DNA of 64,000 nt from Albimonas pacifica. GTDB lineage: Bacteria; Pseudomonadota; Alphaproteobacteria; Rhodobacterales; Rhodobacteraceae. Position numbers and translations under genes: made by a program. Below the pieces are notes generated by a model. That model was given only the letters and a program-made list of their open reading frames with translations, had not been told where the DNA came from and ran no database searches. Each line of letters begins with the position of its first letter. Position 1 is the first letter of the stretch. Location of the stretch: the NCBI RefSeq assembly GCF_900113695.1, contig NZ_FOQH01000005.1, positions 372,001 through 436,000 of the forward strand, written 5' to 3'. Below, in pieces: positions 58,632 to 64,000 of this stretch.

Positions 58632-60254
58632 ATGAGCCCGCACCCGCGCCCGGACCGGAGCCGCTGCGCAGAGGCCCCGCCCCCGGCGTCCCGGCAGGGG
58701 GAGCCGCAGGTCCTGCTGATCTCGACCGAGCGGCCGGGGCGCGCGGATCTCGCGCAGGCCGGCGCGGTGGTGGGGCTGCTGGTCGCGGCGCTGCTGCTCG
58801 TGGCCCCGTCCGCGACCGTGCGGCTGCCGGGGACCGAGCCGCTGACCGCGGCCTATGTCGCCGCCACCCTGATCTGCCAGATGCTGACCGCCGGTCTCCT
58901 GCTGGGGGTGAACGCGGTGCAGCCCACGCGCGGGCTGCTGACGCTGGCGGCGGGCTATCTCTTCGCGGGCGCGATGATCGTGCCCTGGGGCCTGTCCTTC
59001 CCGGGCGCCTTCCCGGCGCTGGAGGGGGCGGGGCGGCTGAACGCCACCGCCACCATCGCCGCGGTCGCGCGGCTGGGCTTCCCGCTCTTCGTGCTCGCCT
59101 ACGCCCTCGCGCCCGCGGGGCGGCCCGCGGGCGCCCGCGGGCCCGGCCGCGGGGCCACGGCCGCCGCGCTGGCCGCGGTCGTGGCGGGGGTCGCGGGCCT
59201 GGGCTGGGCGGTGCTGTTCACCGACATGCCGCTGCCGCCCTTCATGCGCGACGCCCTGCACGTGGCGCCCCTGTGGCGGGCGGTGCCCCCGACGGCGGTC
59301 GCGATCTGCCTCGTCGCCATCGCGGCGCTGGCGCGCCGCTTCGCCTCGCTGCTCGACCTGTGGCTGATCGTGGTGCTGATCTCGCTGATCATCGAGATCG
59401 CGCTGCTCGCCTGGCTCTCGGGGGGGACCCGGCTGACGCTGGGCTGGTGGGCCGGGCGGCTGTTCGGCCTGGCGGCGGCGAGCGTGGTGCTGGCGGTGCT
59501 GCTGATCGGCGCCGCGCGTCTCTACGCCCGCCAGGCCCGCGCCGCCTTCGCCGCGGACCGGGCCCGCGAGAGCCGGCTGACCCTGGTCGAGGCGATCTCG
59601 GGCGCGCTGGCCCATGAGCTGCGCCAGCCGCTCGCCAGCATCGGCCTGGGCGCGGCGGCGGGGCTGCGCTGGCTGCGGCGCGACCCGCCCGACCTGCGCG
59701 AGGCCGAGGCGGCGCTGGAGCGCATCCTCGTCGTCGGCGAGCGGGCCGCGCAGGTGATCGACGCGGTGCGCGGCTCCTACCGCGGGGAGGATGCGGACCG
59801 CGTGCGGGTCGACGTCGCGGTGGCGACGCGCGAGGCCATCGCCCGCAGCCGCCAGGAGGCCGAGCTCGAACGGGTGGTGATCCGCACCGACCTCGCGCCG
59901 GACCTGCCGCCGGTGCTGATCGACCCGCTGAAGCTGCAGCTCGCGCTGGTCAACCTGATGCGCAACGCCATCGACGCGATGCGCGACGTGACCAGCCGGC
60001 CGCGGATCCTCTCGGTGACCGCCGCGCGCGAGGGGGAGATGGTCGCCATCGCCGTGCGCGACACCGGCGAGGGCCTGCCGGAGGGCTGGGAGGGGCGGCT
60101 CTTCGCCAACGTCTTCACCACCAAGCCCGAGGGCATGGGCGTGGGCCTGATGTTCTGCCGCACCATCGTCGAGACCGCCGGCGGGCGCATCGAGGCCGAG
60201 CCGAACCTCTCCCACGGGGCCGTGTTCCGGATCTGGCTGCCCGCGGCGGAGTGA
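58632..60254 (+). CDS. Membrane-bound sensor histidine kinase (MASE4-like)
   Basis: A 540-aa kinase. The first ~300 residues hold about seven or eight membrane spans resembling a MASE4-type sensor (LTAAYVAATLICQMLTAGLL, YLFAGAMIVPWGLSFPGAF). The catalytic part has the phospho-accepting His328 in LAHELRQPLASIGL, N box LVNLMRNAIDAMRD, G1 DTGEGLPEGW and the F/G2 region FTTKPEGMGVGLMF. It lies behind the FixJ-like regulator, forming a probable two-component pair. The start at 58632 fits the onset of family similarity. Confidence 0.87.
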   Translation: MSPHPRPDRSRCAEAPPPASRQGEPQVLLISTERPGRADLAQAGAVVGLLVAALLLVAPSATVRLPGTEPLTAAYVAATLICQMLTAGLLLGVNAVQPTRGLLTLAAGYLFAGAMIVPWGLSFPGAFPALEGAGRLNATATIAAVARLGFPLFVLAYALAPAGRPAGARGPGRGATAAALAAVVAGVAGLGWAVLFTDMPLPPFMRDALHVAPLWRAVPPTAVAICLVAIAALARRFASLLDLWLIVVLISLIIEIALLAWLSGGTRLTLGWWAGRLFGLAAASVVLAVLLIGAARLYARQARAAFAADRARESRLTLVEAISGALAHELRQPLASIGLGAAAGLRWLRRDPPDLREAEAALERILVVGERAAQVIDAVRGSYRGEDADRVRVDVAVATREAIARSRQEAELERVVIRTDLAPDLPPVLIDPLKLQLALVNLMRNAIDAMRDVTSRPRILSVTAAREGEMVAIAVRDTGEGLPEGWEGRLFANVFTTKPEGMGVGLMFCRTIVETAGGRIEAEPNLSHGAVFRIWLPAAE

Positions 60255-60278
60255 GACGGCGAACGGGGGGCCTTGCGC

Positions 60279-60794
60279 TCAATGCTCCTGCCGGTAGGTG
60301 CGCCGCCAGGCTAGGGGCGTCGCGCCCACGTGGCGGCGGAACAGGCGCGTCAGATGCGCCTGGTCGGCGAGCCCGCACTGCAGGGCGACCTGGCTCAGCG
60401 GCTCGGCGGTGGTCAGCATCAGGTCCTGGGCGCGCTCGATCCGCCGGCTGACCACGAAGGCATGGGGCGTCTGGCCGACGCTCGCCTTGAAGGCGCGGCA
60501 GAAGTGCCCCTCGCTCAGCCCCGCCACGGCGGCGAGCTCGGCCACCGCGATCGGGGAGGCGAGGCGGCGGTCGACATGCGCCTCGACCCGGCGCAGCCGC
60601 CAGGGGGCGAGACCGCCGCGGGCGATGGCGCCCGGGCCCTGCGCGGAGTCGGAGGGCGCCTCGATCAGGGCGGCGAGGCGGCGCAGGCATTCGCGCGTGC
60701 GGCGGGCGTCGCGCTCGAGCGAGGCTTCGGCGTCCGCCAGCAGGCGGCTCGCCACCGCGCGCTCGGCGGGCGCGAACATGGATTGGCGCAGCAC
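60279..60794 (-). CDS. AraC-family transcriptional regulator, short
   Basis: A 171-aa protein consisting of a short N-terminal helical part and a full AraC DNA-binding domain: RVEAHVDRRLASPIAVAELAAVAGLSEGHF and the second HTH PLSQVALQCGLADQAHLTRLFRRHVGATPLAWR. It lacks the usual cupin sensor domain. The GTG start at 60794 follows GGGAGGA. It is convergent with the histidine kinase, 24 bases apart. Confidence 0.87.
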   Translation of the reverse strand: MLRQSMFAPAERAVASRLLADAEASLERDARRTRECLRRLAALIEAPSDSAQGPGAIARGGLAPWRLRRVEAHVDRRLASPIAVAELAAVAGLSEGHFCRAFKASVGQTPHAFVVSRRIERAQDLMLTTAEPLSQVALQCGLADQAHLTRLFRRHVGATPLAWRRTYRQEH

Positions 60795-60935
60795 CCTGGA
60801 TCCTCCCGGCCGTCGTCCCTGCAGACAGCCTAGGCGGCGGGGGCGCGAGGCGTCAGATGGACCCTCGGCCTCGGGGATCAGCCGTTGCGGCGAGCGCGCC
60901 TATCCCATGGTATAGGGCGGCCGGGGCAGGGGGCG

Positions 60936-61589
60936 TCAGTCGCCGTCGCGCTCGAGCGCGGCCGCCATGCGCACGAGCTCCGCCACGGTGCGGGCCTGCA
61001 TCTTGCGCAGCATGCTGGCGCGGTGGACCTTCACGGTGATCTCGGCGATCTCGAACTCGGCGGCGATCTGCTTGTTCAGCCGCCCCTGCGCCACCCGCCG
61101 CATCACCTCCCGCTCGCGCGGGGTCAGGCTCGCGAGCCGGGCGCGCAGGTCGTCGAGCGCGCTCTCCGCCTCGCGCAGCTCCCGGTGGCGGGCGAAGGCC
61201 TGCTCGACCGCGTCGAGCAGCGCCTGGTCGCGGAACGGCTTCACCAGCATGTCCAGCGCCCCCGCCTGCACCGCGCGCACCGCCATCGGCACGTCGGCAT
61301 AGCCGGTGACGAAGACGATGGGCACGATGCAGCGCCGCTCGGCGAGGCGGGCCTGAAGCTCGAGCCCCGTGAGCCCCGGCATCACCACGTCCGCCACCAG
61401 GCAGGCGGCGCCGGGGGGCATCGGGCCCGCCAGCAGCTCGGCGGCCGAGGCGAAGAGGCGCGTCTCGATCCCCACCGAGCGCAGCAGCGAGTCGATCGCC
61501 GCGCGCGCGTCGGCGTCGTCCTCGACCACCACCGCCACCCGGTCCGGGGGACGGTCGCGATCGGATCGCGTCGGCGCCGGTTGCGTCAC
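60936..61589 (-). CDS. FixJ-family response regulator (second)
   Basis: A 217-aa regulator with receiver acidic pair AVVVEDDADARAAID, phospho-acceptor Asp in CLVADVVMPGLTGLEL, Thr in FVTGYADVPMAV and Lys in MLVKPFRDQ. The LuxR-type HTH is LTPREREVMRRVAQGRLNKQ to EITVKVHRASMLRKMQARTV. The GTG start at 61589 has GGAGGG six bases upstream. No kinase gene is adjacent on this strand; the nearby MASE4-type kinase could serve both regulators. A 27-bp inverted repeat lies 53 bases upstream of the start. Confidence 0.9.
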   Translation of the reverse strand: MTQPAPTRSDRDRPPDRVAVVVEDDADARAAIDSLLRSVGIETRLFASAAELLAGPMPPGAACLVADVVMPGLTGLELQARLAERRCIVPIVFVTGYADVPMAVRAVQAGALDMLVKPFRDQALLDAVEQAFARHRELREAESALDDLRARLASLTPREREVMRRVAQGRLNKQIAAEFEIAEITVKVHRASMLRKMQARTVAELVRMAAALERDGD

Positions 61590-61642
61590 GTCGAGCCCTC
61601 CTCGGGCGCCGCGGCAGGGGACCGGCGGCGCGCGGCCATTGG

Positions 61643-61669
61643 TTGACGGCGGAAACCTGCCGCCGTCAA
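61643..61669. promoter_or_regulatory. 27-bp inverted repeat upstream of the second FixJ-like gene
   Basis: TTGACGGCGG and CCGCCGTCAA are perfect 10-bp arms around a 7-base centre. No T run follows on either strand, so an operator or a regulator binding site is more likely than a terminator. Confidence 0.45.
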
Positions 61670-61697
61670 GTCCCCGCCGCCCCGGGGCGGGGCGCGC

Positions 61698-62600
61698 TCA
61701 TACCGGGCGGGTCCGGGTGACGTGCACCTCGAAGAAGTCCGAGAAGGCCGCGACCCGCCGCGGCAGCCGCTCGTAGGGCGGATAGTAGAGGGTCAGCCAC
61801 AGCGGCGGCGCCTCCCACTCGGGCAGGATCTCCTCCAGCGCGCCGGAGCGCAGCTTGTCCTCGACCATGAAGCGGGGCAGCAGCGCCGCGCCCTGGCCGC
61901 GGGCGGCGAGCTCGGCGATCAGCTCGCCGTTGTTGGCCGCGACCGGGGCGCCGGCGGTGGCGCGCATGCGCCGGGCGCCGCGGCTGAGCTCCCACACCTC
62001 CGGCCCCGCCTCCGGCCCGTGGCCCAGCAGCGCCCAGCCGCCCAGCGCGCCGGGATCGGCCGGGCGCCCCTCGCGCGCCAGCAGCGCGGGCGAGGCCACC
62101 AGGCAGCGGCGCACCGGGCAGATCCGCCGCCAGATCGTCAGCTTGTCGGAGGGCTGGCCGGAGATGCGCACCGCCAGGTCCGCCGGCTCGGCCATCACGT
62201 CGATCAGCCGGTCGGTGAGCGTCACCGAGAACTCCACCGCCGGGTGGGTCTCGCGGAAGGCGGCGATGGCCTCGGGCAGCATCCGCCGGCCCAGCGAGAT
62301 CGGCGCGTTGATCCGCAGCCGGCCCGAGAGCGCCCCGGTGTCGGCGCGCAGGTCCTCGGCCGCGACCTCGATCCCCTCGACCAGCGGGCGCACCCGCGCG
62401 GCATAGGCCGCCCCCGCCGCGGTCAGCGAGACCCTTCGCGTGGTGCGCAGGAGGAGCTGCACGCCCAGCCGCGTCTCCAGCGCGCCCACGGCGCGGGTCA
62501 CGGCGGCCGGGCTCTGGCCCAGGCGCCGGGCGGCGGCGGCGAAGCTCTCCTGCGCCGCCACTTCCAGGAACACGCGAAGGGTCTCCAGCTCGCCGGGCAT
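61698..62600 (-). CDS. LysR-family transcriptional regulator
   Basis: A 300-aa regulator. The N-terminal winged HTH is LETLRVFLEVAAQESFAAAARRLGQSPAAVTRAVGALETRLGVQLL, and the rest is the periplasmic-binding-like effector domain. The ATG at 62600 (MPGELETLRVF) was preferred over a TTG 15 bases upstream. It is divergent from a ring-cleaving dioxygenase gene, the standard layout for a LysR activator and its target, with a T-N11-A-type inverted repeat between them. Confidence 0.9.
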   Translation of the reverse strand: MPGELETLRVFLEVAAQESFAAAARRLGQSPAAVTRAVGALETRLGVQLLLRTTRRVSLTAAGAAYAARVRPLVEGIEVAAEDLRADTGALSGRLRINAPISLGRRMLPEAIAAFRETHPAVEFSVTLTDRLIDVMAEPADLAVRISGQPSDKLTIWRRICPVRRCLVASPALLAREGRPADPGALGGWALLGHGPEAGPEVWELSRGARRMRATAGAPVAANNGELIAELAARGQGAALLPRFMVEDKLRSGALEEILPEWEAPPLWLTLYYPPYERLPRRVAAFSDFFEVHVTRTRPV

Positions 62601-62618
62601 CGGATCGTTCCGCAAACT

Positions 62619-62643
62619 GCAATGATGTCCGACGATTTATTGC
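62619..62643. promoter_or_regulatory. LysR-type operator between regulator and dioxygenase
   Basis: GCAAT and ATTGC are 15 bp apart in the 126-bp divergent gap. The shape (T-N11-A with flanking dyad) is that of LysR binding sites. Confidence 0.45.
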
Positions 62644-62726
62644 GGTTCTCGGCAGGGCTGTCACCCCCCATCTTGGGCTGGACGACGGGCGCCCCCCCTG
62701 GCCCCGCGAAGCCGAAGGACGAAGCT

Positions 62727-63653
62727 ATGAAGATCAACGGTCTGCATCACGTGACGGCGCTCGCCTCCGGCGCGCGCGAGAACAACGCCTTCTACACCCA
62801 CGCGCTGGGACTGCGCCGCGTGAAGAAGACGGTGAACTTCGACGCCCCGGACACCTATCACCTCTACTACGGCGACGAACTGGGCCGGCCGGGCACGGCG
62901 ATCACCTACTTTCCCTTCGCCGGCATCGGCAAGGGCGCCAAGGGCGCCGGCACGACCTCCGAGGTCGCCTACTCGATCCCCCTCGGCGCGGCCGACTGGT
63001 GGGCCGAGCGGCTCGACGCCCTGGGCGTGCCCCACGCCCGCCGCGACGGGCCCTTCGGTGAGACCGGCCTGAACCTGGCCGGGCCCGACGGCGAGGCCAT
63101 CGCGCTGGTCGAGGTGGCGGATGATCCGCGCGAAGGCTGGACCGGCGGCGGCGTCGAGGCCGCCCACGCGATCCGCGGCTTCCACGGCGTGACCCTGACC
63201 CTGCGCGAGACGGCGCGGACCCAGGCGCTGCTGGAGACGATGGGCTACGCGGTGGCGGGCGTCGAGGGCGCGCGCACCCGGCTGAAGGTCGCGAACGGCA
63301 ACGGTGCGGACGTCGTCGACCTGGTCGCCGACGCCGAGGCCCCCCGCGCCATCGAGGGCGCGGGCTCGGTCCACCACATCGCCTTCTCGGTCCCCGACCG
63401 GGAGGCGCAGGACGAGGCGCGGCGGATCCTGACCCAGGCCGGCGCGCAGATCACGCCGCCGATCGACCGGGATTACTTCTGGGCGATCTACTTCCGCACC
63501 CCGGGCGGCGTCCTGTTCGAGATCGCCACGGCCGAGCCGGGCTTCGACCGCGACGAGGCGCCCGAGGCGCTGGGAACCGCGCTGAAGCTGCCCCGCCAGC
63601 ACGAGCGCCTGCGTTCGCGGATCGAGGAGATCCTCGAGCCCATCGACGCCTGA
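62727..63653 (+). CDS. Ring-cleaving dioxygenase (MhqO/glyoxalase-like)
   Basis: A 308-aa protein with two vicinal-oxygen-chelate modules. It starts MKINGLHHVTALASGARENN (first metal His in LHHVT); the second module has His in VHHIAFSVPD, and the metal-binding Glu is in GVLFEIATAEPGF. The ring-cleaving dioxygenase MhqO/MhqA type acts on hydroquinones or catechol-like compounds. The following hydrolase gene resembles MhqD, which strengthens the assignment. It is divergent from the LysR gene that probably regulates it. Confidence 0.85.
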   Translation: MKINGLHHVTALASGARENNAFYTHALGLRRVKKTVNFDAPDTYHLYYGDELGRPGTAITYFPFAGIGKGAKGAGTTSEVAYSIPLGAADWWAERLDALGVPHARRDGPFGETGLNLAGPDGEAIALVEVADDPREGWTGGGVEAAHAIRGFHGVTLTLRETARTQALLETMGYAVAGVEGARTRLKVANGNGADVVDLVADAEAPRAIEGAGSVHHIAFSVPDREAQDEARRILTQAGAQITPPIDRDYFWAIYFRTPGGVLFEIATAEPGFDRDEAPEALGTALKLPRQHERLRSRIEEILEPIDA

Positions 63654-63660
63654 CCCCGAC

Positions 63661-63685
63661 GGAGGGGGGGATCGGTCCCCCCTCC
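63661..63685. other. GC-rich hairpin between dioxygenase and hydrolase genes
   Basis: GGAGGGGGG is matched by CCCCCCTCC around a short loop, 8 bases after the stop codon. There is no T run, so it would slow or stabilise mRNA rather than be a classical terminator. Confidence 0.4.
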
Positions 63686-63740
63686 CCCCCTCCGCCCCCC
63701 CTCCGCCCCAATCCGCCCCTTCGAGCAGGAGAGCCGAGCC

Positions 63741-64000
63741 ATGACCCAGGTCGCCACCGACCGCATCGGACCCGTCGACGGCCGCATCGCGCTGGTGCGC
63801 CCGCCGCGCCGCCCCGGCGCGCCGCTGGTCTTCGCCTTCCACGGGACCGGCGGGGACGAGAGCCAGTTCGCGGACCTGCTCGCACGCCTCCTGCCCGAGG
63901 CCGGCGTGATCGCGCCGCGGGGCGAGGTCTCCGAGCATGGCGCCGCGCGCTTCTTCCGCCGCAAGGCGGAGGGCGTCTACGACATGGCCGACCTCGAGAC
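63741..64000 (+). CDS. Alpha/beta hydrolase (MhqD/carboxylesterase-like), cut by window edge
   Basis: The first 86 residues are visible, starting MTQVATDRIGPVDGRIAL. PLVFAFHGTGGDESQFADLLARLLPEAGVIAPRG is the HGxGG oxyanion-hole strand of phospholipase/carboxylesterase (YpfH/MhqD) hydrolases, followed by the expected RFF segment. GCAGGAGAG lies before the ATG. The catalytic Ser, Asp and His lie beyond the window. Together with the dioxygenase upstream it likely takes part in quinone or hydroquinone detoxification. Confidence 0.82.
   Translation, partial: MTQVATDRIGPVDGRIALVRPPRRPGAPLVFAFHGTGGDESQFADLLARLLPEAGVIAPRGEVSEHGAARFFRRKAEGVYDMADLE

Overview
The window comes from a very GC-rich alphaproteobacterium, most likely a member of the Rhodobacterales (Paracoccaceae-like). 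The basis is the radA-cvpA-purF-SDR order, the cydDC-cydAB-cydX block with its short CydX, the FixJ-type regulators and a GC-saturated third codon position in the chromosomal genes. Species or genus cannot be fixed from sequence reading alone.

Left chromosomal arm (1-30831). An acyl-CoA synthetase and an enoyl-CoA hydratase (761-3162) lie divergent from a TIGR03084-type protein, with a candidate repressor operator between them. Then come a PiT phosphate transporter, a Nudix hydrolase and a ThDP enzyme. The housekeeping run is a PqiA-like membrane protein, radA, cvpA, purF and an SDR, followed on the minus strand by mlaF, mlaE, two paralogous sulfotransferase-like genes, alr and dnaB. A 1-Cys peroxiredoxin follows. 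soxR faces an MFS exporter across a near-ideal SoxR box, with a small coupled leader ORF before the exporter. The arm ends with a second crotonase and cydDC-cydAB-cydX. Two copies of a ~281-bp intergenic repeat with a ~163-nt palindrome lie at 7390-7670 and 12761-13042.

Integrated element (30832-50117, ~19.3 kb, visibly less GC-rich). It is bounded by 18-bp direct repeats; the right copy is the 3' end of tRNA-Gly(CCC). It encodes a tyrosine integrase, a secreted/membrane protein pair with a LuxR-type regulator, a XamI-like restriction-modification operon under a HigA-like HTH protein, and a VirD4-like coupling protein fused to a J-domain. It also carries MobC, a relaxase and ArdA, but no type IV secretion genes, so it looks like an integrative mobilizable element. 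Its AT-rich cargo is two sulfotransferases and a GT25 glycosyltransferase, suggesting modification of a surface glycan. Two features look new. One is an array of ten successive hairpins, period ~28 nt, plus a 15-aa leader ORF in front of mobC. The other is the placement of GTCGAC, the presumed XamI/SalI-type recognition sequence: by eye it occurs only three times in the element. Two copies fill the -35/-10 spacer of a small regulator gene, and one lies at the predicted transcription start of the modification-restriction operon.

Right chromosomal arm (50175-64000). A co-directional stress or detoxification block holds an alpha/beta hydrolase, an isochorismatase-family hydrolase, an efflux adaptor, an MFS pump with a C-terminal monooxygenase-like domain, a XapX protein, a YtcJ-type amidohydrolase with a Cys/His-rich tail, and a DoxX protein. 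It is followed by a FixJ-like regulator and a membrane histidine kinase, then an AraC regulator and a second FixJ-like regulator on the minus strand. At the edge a LysR regulator diverges from a ring-cleaving dioxygenase/hydrolase pair resembling mhqO-mhqD.

All calls are from reading the sequence. No database search, folding program or alignment was run.
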